Of a stretch of 64,000 bases of DNA, positions 44,630 to 55,200 are shown piece after piece; within the stretch, counting starts at the first letter, position 1; each line of letters begins with the position of its first letter. The stretch is from positions 1-64,000 of the forward strand of contig NCSJ02000004.1 in assembly GCA_002812745.2 (NCBI GenBank). The letters are read 5' to 3'. The position numbers and the translations under genes are program-made. The notes under the pieces are model-generated. The model worked only from the letters and a program-made list of their open reading frames with translations. It searched no databases and was not told the DNA's origin. The stretch comes from Scytalidium lignicola. Its lineage: Eukaryota; Ascomycota; Leotiomycetes.

Positions 44630-45420
44630 ATGTCCCTTCAGGATAAAGCTCAAGCTCACATCAACCAGATTGATAGGGAGGTATGTAATCCCATAAATCA
44701 GATTCCCTGCTAGCTATATAGTAATGCATTTATTGCTACTACTATCTAAGAGGTCACAATTTAGGTATCTCTGGGTTGCTAACTGTCTTTTCAGCTCTCT
44801 AAATACCCAGCTCTGAACAGCTTTGAAAAGCAGACCGCTGTTCCAAAGGTCTACGCCTTCCTGGGTGTTATTGCAACCTACTTCTTTTTGATTTTCTTCA
44901 ACATTGGAGGACAGTTTCTTACCAACATTGCTGGATTCATTATTCCTGGCTACTACTCCCTCGAGGCTTTGTTCAGCCCAAACAAATCGGATGATACCCA
45001 ATGGCTTACAGTATGTTATCACACAACTCTTAGGAATCAAAAGATAGATTTGGCTGACAGAATACAGTACTGGGTTGTTTTCGCCTTCTTGAGGTAATTG
45101 AATATGCAAACTGAACCTGACCTTATACTAATCCATCCTCCTAGCGTTTTCGAAAGCGCGGTCAGCGCTGTATACTGGTTCCCATTCTACTACACATTCA
45201 AGTTTATGTTGGTGTTGTGGCTCTCTCTTCCCGCCACTAGGTGAGTATTTTCGAATATTTTCGCTCCGGTTTTCAATTATTGATAATTAGCAGTGGCGCA
45301 CAAGTTGTCTTCCGCTCCTTCATCCAACCAGTCTTTTCTCGTTACTTCTCTGGAGCCGGCTCCTCTGCTGCCAACCTTCGTGCAAAGGTCGACGGCGCTG
45401 GTGCTGATAAGACCTTGTGA
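44630..45420 (+). CDS. YOP1: YOP1, reticulon-like ER membrane-shaping protein (DP1/TB2/HVA22 family)
   Basis: Membrane-curving protein of tubular ER, interacts with reticulons and Rab/Yip1. Exons 44630-44680, 44795-45010, 45068-45093, 45145-45240 and 45291-45420 give 172 residues. After the amphipathic N-terminus (MSLQDKAQAHINQIDRE) the conserved domain follows: LNSFEKQTAVPKVYAFLGVI, hydrophobic hairpin ATYFFLIFFNIGGQFLTNIA, GFIIPGYYSLEALFSPNKSD, DTQWLTYWVVFAFLSVFESA, then WFPFYYTFKFMLVLWLSLPA. The short C-terminus ends GAGADKTL. One internal exon is only 26 nt. Confidence 0.96.
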
Positions 45421-46231
45421 GAGACAATATCTCTTGAATTCATGCAGCCGGCCTAAACCTTTTAAGGTTTCCACCGACAATCAGGTTGGCTTGATGAAAG
45501 AATATCTTAACGTGGAATGAACAGGAATGAGAGAGCTTCATAGCGGGCAATGATGGATAGGTATCACGTTGTGTCTTTTTGTGAGTTTGGATAGTGGGGT
45601 TAGATGCCTTAGGGCATCAGAACGAATCTCTTAGAACTATGGGAACATTCGGCGAGGAGAATGTATAGATGCGATTCGTAAAGGAGTTTGCTACAATTTG
45701 ATCATTTTCAGTCCTTAATCATAGTCCTTTATCAGCTGCTGATTGTGAAGGGTAAAACCCCAGAGACCATGAACCTTGGGCTCCAATTAATTGAGAGCAG
45801 CCGTATTCAAATTAAGCAAAACATTGTGCCAGTACAGCCCATTAATTTTTCGTGTATATGGCGAGGAAATGCTATTACGTAGATGACAGCTATAGAGGAA
45901 GAATTATAACTATCGTCATCTTTCGATTCGTCAGCTTTGACCTTATCGTGCTGTGTGCTCCGCAGGTCCGACCGATACGGATACTGGACCTCCCTGTCCA
46001 AAAATAGTAGCGTACGGTAGTCGATGTTTGAGAACCACAGCTCAAACGCCATCCAATACCTTGACGAAGACAACAATAATTCAAGAGAACGAGAGTTTGC
46101 AGGCTGCGAGGATCAAAAGATGCCAAACGATCGATAGAGAAACCATATACTGAGCCTTCATAGGCTGCTAACCTGCTCTTCCTAACGTGGTAGTTCAGGT
46201 CTCCTGAACGCGCTCACTGCTCGACTTCAAA
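45421..46231. other. Intergenic, YOP1 3' flank and MID1 promoter
   Basis: About 810 bases between genes on the same strand. Small overlapping frames on both strands show no similarity. No clear regulatory site. Confidence 0.5.
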
Positions 46232-48199
46232 ATGCCTTTTCCAAAGTTTAGCCCGCTTCAATCGCGGCTTGTGGCATCCTTTATGGCTTCCATTATGTTA
46301 TTACTGATATATTTTACATTTTCTTCTTCCTATTTTGCGTACGCCGCTGAACTTGATTCGATGCGACAAGAAGATCACGATTATGACCGATTACGATCCA
46401 TCCCGGTGTTAGATTTGGACGTCGACAGTCTGGAATCATGGGACGAAGCGTATCAGGCCGAGTTTGTAGGGCAAGACAGAGGTATAATTGGGAGGGTACC
46501 TACGGCGAACGATCCATCGGCGCTGATCAACAATCGGCCTGTGTTGACAAATGTCCCGCAAGGAGTCACGATGCAATACATGTTCACCAATGCGTCATTG
46601 TTCGGTGACTTTTCTCCGGCACCAGCTGGATTTCCTTCTCCAATACTACTCAGGAGAGATGAAGATCGATGGATGCATATAGATGCGCGCCTGCTTGCTC
46701 CAGCTGCTAACCGTACCTTATTCATATCTGTGAACGCTTGCGAACAACCAACCTCCCAGGACACAAGCATAGGGCCGGCTCCCCAACTTGTTCTATATAT
46801 CTCCCAATCAGAGAATAATACCACTCCTGGACCAGGCAAAGATCCAAAGACTCAGCAGGCATTTCCGCTGGTAGAGGGGGCAGTTCTTGTTAATCTGACT
46901 GCTACCAGTGATGTATACATGGGATTATCCGGCGTCAATACAACTCATTATACTGGAGTGTGGAATGCTGAAATTGCTGCTTCGATCGATGCGCCGTACC
47001 ACTATTACAATGGCGATGATCCAAACCTTTTCCTTGTTGATAGTGACAGCAGCTCAGCGCTTTTGATCACAAACAACCTAACAACAGCAGCCGTCAATAG
47101 CTCTATTTTTCAAGAATGGTTGAAGACACCGCCGCCTTTTGTGATGTTTGCAAGCAGCCACGGTGATACGTCACTTATCGGGCTTCGAAATTCGTATTGC
47201 GGTTTAGAGAAGACAGCGGAGATTGCGGCTACAAAGAATGGGCAAAGCACCGATTTGGTACAGACTGGAATCACGACCCGAGGCCTTGGTGGATTACCCA
47301 AGCAGCAGTTCTACTTCAGTGGATTGTCCGCAGCTTCATCTTATTATGGGATCTTGGCCATGAATGGCAATTCTACGGATAGTAGCACTGGTGTAATTGG
47401 TGGGGGCGGCAGAGTGTATAAGGCAATGAACTTCACAACCCTTTCAGGTATATCTAGTGGATGTCATTTTTTGTAGTTGGGTTACTGACTCTTGATAGAT
47501 GAAAACTGTGCCGTGATATTTAATCTATCTTTCTGCGACCAGACAGCATATGCCGTCCCAGGAAACCCCCGAAACTTTCCAAATTTCACCTCACTTGCTG
47601 CCTTCTATGACAACGCTACCCAAAGCTCATACCAGTTTTTCCAGAACGTCTTGGCTCAGATTCCATGCAATACAACATCGTCAGCTCAATACTCGCTAGC
47701 AAGAACTTGCGATGACTGTGCTGCAGCGTACAAGGAATGGTTATGTTCGGTATCAATTCCAAGGTGCACGGACTTTTCCTCCACCCTTCCTTGGCTGCAA
47801 GAACGCAATATAGGACAACCATTCCCGAATGGCACGATACTTCCCCAATCAGTTCTTGATCTTGCCAGTCAGTCCAGGTTTCTCAACACTTCTCGCAATC
47901 CCAGCATAGACTCGATGGTGCAGCCTGGTCCGTATAAGGAGGTACTTCCTTGTAATGATATGTGCTACAACATTGTCCAGAGTTGTCCGTCAGCCATGGG
48001 CTTTGCCTGTCCATTGCCTGGTCATATGGGATTCAACTCGAGCTATGGACTGCGTCCGGATGGAACTGCTCAGCAGGATGGCCAGATAACTTGCAATTAC
48101 CCCGGTGCAGCTTATTATCTGGGCAAAGGGAGTCGCAAGTCGACTCCCGTTGTTCTTGCAATTGTTACGGCGGTCTTATTAAGCGTGATGACCTTGTGA
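46232..48199 (+). CDS. MID1: MID1, stretch-activated Ca2+ channel subunit
   Basis: Plasma-membrane/ER glycoprotein that works with Cch1 as high-affinity Ca2+ influx channel during stress and growth. Exons 46232-47447 and 47499-48199 give 638 residues. A hydrophobic signal or anchor lies at about residues 14-38 (LVASFMASIMLLLIYFTFSS). The extracellular part has many N-glycosylation sites (for example NNTT, NLTAT, NTTHY, NFTS). The second exon encodes the Cys-rich C-terminal half that defines the family: DENCAVIFNLSFCDQTAYAV, TCDDCAAAYKEWLCSVSIPR, PYKEVLPCNDMCYNIVQSCP, CNYPGAAYYLG. A hydrophobic C-terminus (TPVVLAIVTAVLLSVMTL) ends the protein, resembling a GPI-type or membrane tail. It operates in the same pathway as calcineurin, whose B subunit is about 30 kb away; no evidence that proximity matters. 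Confidence 0.95.
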
Positions 48200-50009
48200 A
48201 CGGTTTTACGATTCAAACTGGTTTTATGTTATTTCTTCGCGTGGAACATATTTATCGTGGCATGGGAGGCGTTTGGTAACCAGTTTAATCTATTTAGGTT
48301 GTACTTGTATGGTGTTATGATACCTTTGGTGATAAAAGAAAATGTTTCAAGGATTGGGAGGATTGGTATTGCAGACACGCTTGTATATCTAATACGATAG
48401 AATACATAGATTTATTATATTAACAGACCAGCAAAATTTCCTATTTGCTCTATCTTAAAGTCATACTGTACAGCAACCTGGCTTTGCCACCGAGAAGTTT
48501 GTCATTCTAAGGTGCGTCTACCGATTTTAAACCGTTATAGGGTACCTGCGTAGTCGAGTGTCTCGCAGCTTAAGTTTGGCTTATCTATTGCAGAACGCCG
48601 CGGATTAACCGGCCAGGCTAGCGAACGCTGTCAGACTAAAATCCAGTAATGATGCTACAGGACACTAGCCATTCAAATCATTGATGTCATAGAGGGAAGA
48701 TATCAGAACGTTCTGGTTCTGGAGCTCAACCTCGTCCCGATAATACAGTAGTAATCATAGCGAGATACCGGTATTAAAATTGTGTCAGCCCGGTTTCTCA
48801 CCGTGTCACCGCGCCGTAGCAGCATGGTCCAGTCGAGCCGTGGCAGATGGGTGAGTTGTTGATGACTCTTCTGTATCTTAACCTTGCCTTGATAATTTAT
48901 GCAAAACCAGGGCAGTGGTGTGCATTTGGCACCTAAACGGGAAGTGACGCGTCGTGGATGGATAAACAACACGACGCGTTACACTTAGCGCCGAGGCCTT
49001 CGCGACCTCAACCTCACCGAGTCGAACACGCTCGCCCAATCATTCCGGCCTTCCCAACACAGTCTCGTGCATCGTAACTGCGTGTTATCAGGACAGATGC
49101 ATTGATTGATTGCTTGCCTTGCGTTCAATCAGTAGAGAAACTACAATACTTTGCTGTGCTGGGCGGAGCCTTTGTTGAACGGCTTTTCGAGCGGAGAGCC
49201 CGAACCGCTTCTCTTTGGTTTGTCTCGCCCAACACCGCGCTGTTACCTCTGGCGACCCACTTCACGCGCAGCACGAGAGACCAAGAGACCGCCTTATGTC
49301 CTTTCAAGTTTCTTTCCCGTTCTCAAGTGTGTCCAGTCGCAGCTGAGAGTCGGGATCCTTACGCCGTGGTGCAAAGAAAAGCCCGCCGGCCGACCAGGAT
49401 CTTTGCGCTCCGGCACTTCCTAGACAGGGGGCCTTGCGCCCACAGCAGAACTGTGCTCACCCTCTCTCTACCTCTCTCTGCCTCTCCCCCGCTTGCACCA
49501 CCGTCCTCCCTCTCACGTTAACCAGCTGCAGTTCTCGCTCTTTCTTGCTTTGCTCTCGCTCAACTCGGCCACGCTTCCACCTCAGTTCAATTCTAACCTT
49601 CTCCCCCTCGACCTCTTCCTTTCCTCATCTTCAGCCTCAAATTTGATCCGCTTTACACTTTAATCGAGCAGCTTGCATTGTTAGACGCGTCGCACAACGC
49701 TTCCAGACCGCGAAATTATATCTTGCCGCCGCTCTTTCTCGCTTGGCTGCTGGTCTCACTTAGACACCGCATCCACTTAAACTTGGCTCCACTGTCGATC
49801 TGCCCATGCCAGTCAGTCAACTTCACTCTTCCACTTAAGGAGTAGGTATGCATGTTTCGTTGATCGACTTTTCTCCGAGAAGCTTCATCACCAGTATCGA
49901 CGGATCCCAGCGCCGACACTCTATATTGAATGCATTTCGAGAACCGTGCTGACGCCTGTACTGCCAGTTCTGATATCCCTTCAACTTCACCGCGTCATCG
50001 AGGCCCAAG
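48200..50009. promoter_or_regulatory. Promoter and leader region of the HCM1-like forkhead gene
   Basis: About 1.8 kb. Contains a hairpin with two ACGCGT boxes (48944-48982), a third ACGCGT at 49685, a strongly pyrimidine-rich stretch (about 49,440-49,650) that looks like the transcription start region, and an upstream ORF at 49930. Frames such as 49102-49521 are probably leader/promoter noise. Confidence 0.55.
48944..48982. promoter_or_regulatory. Inverted repeat carrying two MluI cell-cycle boxes
   Basis: Arms GTGACGCGTCGTG (48944-48956) and CACGACGCGTTAC (48970-48982) pair over 12 of 13 positions with a 13-base loop. Each arm contains ACGCGT, the MCB core bound by MBF in yeasts. It lies about 1.05 kb upstream of the forkhead start. 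Confidence 0.55.
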
Positions 50010-50148
50010 ATGGCATCGACGCGTTATACGCAGCAGCCATTACAGATTTACCAAGATCCCGTCTCTTCATCTGATTACGATCACGAAACCACCACACAGA
50101 TGCAAAAATCTTCGAACTTTGAGTCGTCGTCACCCCTTCGGCCCATAA
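49930..50148 (+). promoter_or_regulatory. Upstream ORF overlapping the forkhead start codon
   Basis: A 72-codon frame starts 80 bases before the main ATG and ends inside the main coding sequence, in a different frame. Its ATG has T at -3 (weak), whereas the main ATG has A at -3, so leaky scanning is expected. The peptide resembles nothing known. Confidence 0.45.
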
Positions 50149-52289
50149 AGAATGCCGCCAGCAGGCGGAACATCGTGTTCAACCCACCCAAGATTGGATC
50201 GAATAAGAAGTCCCCCCTCAAATCGACCCAGCAATTATCCAGCTCGCCATCAGTTAGCAATAAGCTTAATGTGATACCAATGCCACCCCCCGGAAGAGCT
50301 ACACACAACACAGACTCTATGGAGAAAAGACAACCCGCAATGTCTCGATTCAAAACTGGCCCACACAAGGTTCTATTCACAACTTTCCCGAAGCATGCGG
50401 ATAAAGAGAACTACCCCCAGAATTCTGCACCTCAATCGTCCATATTAGGCTACAGTTATGGATCTACCACGAACAACTTTTCTCTAGATGGATACTACGA
50501 CCAGAAGCCGAAGCCAAAACGAGCTCTGATGGACGCAGCCCCAATTGAAGAGTCCAAATCTACAAAGAAATCTAGAGCCGATGCCGACGCAGCTGAAGAT
50601 GAGATTCCGGGGCCGGACTCCTTTCCTCCTCTGCACGATGATGGAACGAAGCCTGGACACAGTTATGCTCAATTAATTGGCATGGCTATCCTAAGAGCAC
50701 CCAACCGACGGCTAACACTTGCCCAGATATACAAATGGATTTCTGATACATTTTCATACTACAATGCTGCTGACGCCGGTTGGCAGAACAGCATTCGACA
50801 CAACCTAAGCTTAAATAAAGCCTTTGTAAAGCAGGAGAGACCAAAGGATGATCCAGGAAAGGGAAATTACTGGGCTATCCAATCTGGATCCGAGGCACAA
50901 TTTTTTAAGGAAAAACCAGGAAGGAAAACAAATGGACCAAATGAAAACGTTCCGATTTTGGCTGCACGTTCCTCCTCTCTCGGACATGACAAGTTCCAAC
51001 CAATGTATAAGACCTTGACACCTGCACCGCAAGAACTTCCTCGTTCTCAACCCGTACATAAAGCACTGGACCCTCATTTTACTGACGCAGAATTATCATC
51101 CGATGCTACTATTCCAGCATCCGATGCATATCTTCCTGAAGATGAATCAGAGGAACGAGATTCGGCGCCGTTATCAGCTACTCACCTGCTCCGCTCTTCA
51201 CCGCCTCCTGCCATGATACACTCATCACCTCCTGTTGTACGACAAGTATCTAGGAGAGATGATACTCCTCCGCCTCCCCCTCGTTTCCCAACCTCGTCAA
51301 TAAATCGGTCTCACAAACGTAAATTCGCTTCTATGGACGACAGTGGATATTTCTCCTCCCTTGAATCTTCAGCAATGCGGCCTCACGGACGTGGTCTTTT
51401 AACATCGGAGGCCGATCGCCCAAGGATCAAGCGTGGTCGTGCTGAAGAGGAGATTGCGCGGCTTCGAGGATCGTCCTATGATAGTCCATCCAAAGGCCGT
51501 TCCTTTTTGGCTCAATCCTCTCTATATGCACCGCCTTCATCGTCTCCCTTGCGCCGTGGTAAGGGAGCTGAACATGGGCAGATGTTACCACCACTTACAC
51601 CTGCTGTGAAACTCAAGCCCCCAATGCGACCACCACAATCAGTGTCTCCCAACACAAACCTTCGGATACACCGTGCTAGGGTGCGGGAGCTTGTTGGATC
51701 ACCGGCCCATGAGTTGCCAGGTCTAGAGGAGAATCTACCGTGGAGTCCAGCTTTCAACCTTGATGACGGTGGCTTCGTGTTCCAAGAATTTGGTTCGGAC
51801 TTTGACATCTTCTCGGATAACGGAGCAGGTCTTCTTTCTATTCCAGGCAACGGCTCTCCTGAGAAGAGATCGATCAAGAAGGCTCGCTTGGAGAGATCCA
51901 AATCCGCAAACATCCTTGCTGATATATCTAATTCAAGTTATATGAAAAGCATAACGTCAACCCCCCGATTAACATTTACTCCCAGTTTAGAGCCCTCACT
52001 ATTCGATTCACCAACAAAGGCCACTGGGATGATGCGATCACCGAGCAAGCTTTTGGGAGTTGACTCACCGATTAAGTTTGGGTCACAGACGTTCAGTAAT
52101 GCAGCGTTTGACCTACCCCAAGAAGACTTCTACGGAGCAGAATTTCTGACTGAAGAAATCAACGATTTCTCCGGCGTGGATATCATGCAAGGTTTCCAGA
52201 AAATTGGCGCTGGTGGAAACACCACACGCAATACACCAAAATCCAACTCTCGACACGGCTTAGGTCGAAGCTTTACTACACGCTTCTAA
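50010..52289 (+). CDS. HCM1: Forkhead transcription factor, HCM1-like
   Basis: Sequence-specific regulator with a single forkhead domain and no visible FHA domain, which fits the Hcm1/Sep1 type rather than Fkh1/Fkh2; yeast Hcm1 drives S-phase genes. A single exon of 759 residues. The forkhead domain is at about 214-300: KPGHSYAQLIGMAILRAPNR, LTLAQIYKWISDTFSYY, recognition helix WQNSIRHNLSLNKAF (258-272), GKGNYWAI. The usual KPPYSYA start is KPGHSYA here. The flanks are disordered with many Ser-Pro sites, several with the full CDK consensus (S41-P-L-R, S68-P-L-K, and SPEK, SPIK, SPLR later). A KEN box is at residues 132-134 (DKENYPQN). The main ATG has a good context. No introns. Confidence 0.9.
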   Translation: MASTRYTQQPLQIYQDPVSSSDYDHETTTQMQKSSNFESSSPLRPIKNAASRRNIVFNPPKIGSNKKSPLKSTQQLSSSPSVSNKLNVIPMPPPGRATHNTDSMEKRQPAMSRFKTGPHKVLFTTFPKHADKENYPQNSAPQSSILGYSYGSTTNNFSLDGYYDQKPKPKRALMDAAPIEESKSTKKSRADADAAEDEIPGPDSFPPLHDDGTKPGHSYAQLIGMAILRAPNRRLTLAQIYKWISDTFSYYNAADAGWQNSIRHNLSLNKAFVKQERPKDDPGKGNYWAIQSGSEAQFFKEKPGRKTNGPNENVPILAARSSSLGHDKFQPMYKTLTPAPQELPRSQPVHKALDPHFTDAELSSDATIPASDAYLPEDESEERDSAPLSATHLLRSSPPPAMIHSSPPVVRQVSRRDDTPPPPPRFPTSSINRSHKRKFASMDDSGYFSSLESSAMRPHGRGLLTSEADRPRIKRGRAEEEIARLRGSSYDSPSKGRSFLAQSSLYAPPSSSPLRRGKGAEHGQMLPPLTPAVKLKPPMRPPQSVSPNTNLRIHRARVRELVGSPAHELPGLEENLPWSPAFNLDDGGFVFQEFGSDFDIFSDNGAGLLSIPGNGSPEKRSIKKARLERSKSANILADISNSSYMKSITSTPRLTFTPSLEPSLFDSPTKATGMMRSPSKLLGVDSPIKFGSQTFSNAAFDLPQEDFYGAEFLTEEINDFSGVDIMQGFQKIGAGGNTTRNTPKSNSRHGLGRSFTTRF

Positions 52290-55200
52290 CCGTAGCTCTC
52301 ATAAGTGTGGAATGTGGAATGAGAGATGAAGTAACGAATTTCTTTTCCTAGGTTTGGGTTGGGCTTTGGTCATGATTACTACGATATAATGAATTTGAGT
52401 GGGTTGCATTCTTGATGCCCTCACTCCTTCGGGTGTACTAGACAGGAGTTGGACTGGCCCCACGGCTTTTTGTTTATGATAATGATGTCTGAATTAACCA
52501 GTGGATATTTCTCATGTGTCTTGATTTGGTTCCTTCTCTAGGGTCTTTGCAGTCTGGTCGGTTTTTAGGGAACGGTCTTAATGTCTCAAGCAAGGGGTGG
52601 AATAGCTCGCTGTCTTTTTAAGTATGGATCAACTGGTGGGAAGGCACTCTAGTTATTACAGTAAAATACCATATTTCAGTTTTCTCTATGCTTGTTGTCT
52701 ACAATCTGACTAATTCGTCTCAAAAACGTCCTGTCGTAAGAAGTATCAGAGGCGCTCAAGGTGTTGTTGCACGGGGGTGGTCTCTTGGCTCTTTGTGTCT
52801 CGAGTTACTTCTCACCGCCACTGCTGCGGTGATAAGGGGGCGAATTAATTTATGACAAGACTCACCGTCAACCAAGATGTTCGAGTTCGAGGATCAACGA
52901 CAAAAAAAAAATCCAAAAGAGTTTTTTTCCAGCCTGGGCCCTCCCCCCTTTAGCCGCACGTGCTACTTCCTCGGTCTCTCCAAGAGCCAATGCATGGGGG
53001 GCAATACAATTCATCAATCACGGAATGACGATCCGAAGCCCGGTAAATGCAAAAAGCTAAGACCAAGCTGGAAGAGAGTTTTTGCCGTGCCTGAAAATAA
53101 TTTTGGGGAAGGGTGAAGATTGGTTGAGAAGTTTCAAAGGTTTGAACATGGCGGATCCTCACTGGGGAAAGATAGAGAAAAATGAAAAGAAAAATAAATT
53201 TGTATTCTAATTTTACAAATTTGACACATGTTTCTAATTGTTCTGCAATGTTTTTCNTTTTTTCTTTTTCCTTTTCTTTTTGTGGATGATAAGCATTGCC
53301 TTTCCCATGCATGCAGGACGGTGGAAGCTATTGAGCTGTAAGATGTATGTACCTCCGTATGTAGGGGACCTTTGTAGCACAAAGGAGATAGGCCAGGGAT
53401 CCCTATTCGATGGTTTCAACGACATCTTATACCACGTTCACATGTTTCTGGATGAAAGATCCTTACAATGGGACAAGGAGCTTCTCATTTTACATTTCCC
53501 CGGTGTGGCACTTTAGGTAGAAAGGGCGGTGGGAAGGCTGGGAATGGGGGTCCGAACACCACAACATCATCCTTTTTTCCCTTCTCTCTCATTTTCGGTT
53601 TTTGCTATGAGGCTGTGTGGCATGTATTACTATGCACATTTTTTTGATTGAACTGATATGAGATGTTATCAAATATTGATGGGCGGTCTGCAAGGGAGAA
53701 AACGAGAGAAAGATGCCCCGCTCGAGGTGGTATTGCATCATCGGCTACCACCTCGATGGGTTTGTAGCTCAAATATACTGGTAAAACTATGGGACAGGAC
53801 CACTGTATCAATATCAATTTTTTCTATGGAGATATGATTATGAAGAATAAAGAGTCGCTCGAGACTTGAGGCAGCATGGGTATATTCTTTGTGCCGTGTC
53901 TATGTCTCTGCTGCGGGAGTATGCGAGGGTTAGTAGCCCTTGGCATGGTATTCTCCACTGCTTTGTACCTAATGTACTGTACATATGTACCTTAGGTACT
54001 AGTACATACGTACTGTCGAGGGAAATAACGCCGTGACAAAGAGATGACGGCGGCTCNTTTTTTGACGTGATCATTTTCGAGACTACCTACTTCTTTGAGT
54101 TGTAAAACACGGAGAAATAGAGTTCAGGAGTGGTGGGCTTTGGAAAGTATGTATGTATGCGGCCATGCATGCATGGGGTCAGTAGTGTTTCTGCGCGACA
54201 TTCGCAATTTGTCCAAGTTGTTGATTATGCGGTGCGTGAGCTGCGTGAGATGTGCGTGGTGTGTGGATGGCTCTGTGCAGTATTAATATGGATGTGGTAT
54301 GGTGGTGGTGTGGATGAATGATGGTGTTGTTGGGGTTTGATGGCTCAAAGCGGAGAGAAGTGGTGCCAATACAATAGTCACGATGGCGAGATAGTGGAAC
54401 GGGATGCTCAAGTATGTACTTTTGTCCTTATGTACTCCGTATTTATAATTATGCAGAGTTGGTTTCGGGAGGTTTGTTTGGAAAGCAGTCGATGGTTGCG
54501 CGCAGGTGTGAGGGGGGGCAATGGTCGGGGGTAGCACGGTGGTGATAGGGCTGAGCTGGACGGCGGCAGATCTGTGCCTCGGCGCGTTGCCGAGGGTCTT
54601 GTTTTGTCTTGTCCATTGTCTTGTTTCTGTCGCGGTGAGAAAAAGGGCCAGAAAGTGTGTGTTGTCAAGTTCTTGGGGCTTGGCTTTCTCCGCACAATCA
54701 ACCAAGCCCCCTTTAGCCCATTCCTCCATTAGTCAAGCTAAGTAATGTTGATGGGAGTTTTGACTAATGACGGAGGCAGCTATTACTGTGCAATGATTCC
54801 ACCGAGCGTTTGGAGCTAACTACTGAAGATTGGAAAGAAAGACCTCAAGGCCTCCACTGCCGTTCCTATTCTTCCCCGCCATGTCTGATAGAACTGGATC
54901 GACCTGAACGCCAATACATGCTCCTACCTCGGGTACGACGTAAGCAGATTCCGAACTTGCTGCCCATCCTGAAGAGCTAACGGTGCTAACTCGCTGCTGC
55001 GTATCTGTCGATTCTTGGTGATCAACAGAGATGCAACGGACGATCCAACAATGCCGTGGAACAGTGAGTGAAAACTTTATACTTGGCGTGTGCGTGCGTG
55101 TGTGCTCTTCGTCTGGATCTTCTACTGTAGCTATCACGCTGTGTAGCTGTAGCTGCCTTTCGGAATGCTAGGTCGGGTTGAGGGGGCAAATTTGAGGACC

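Noticed and set aside
51512..51913. 133-codon minus-strand frame in the forkhead gene
   Set aside because: Antisense shadow of the disordered C-terminal half of the forkhead protein.
54283..54729. 148-codon minus-strand frame
   Set aside because: Arises from G/T-rich plus-strand sequence, giving a Pro/Thr/His-rich low-complexity peptide; no splice sites or similarity recognised.
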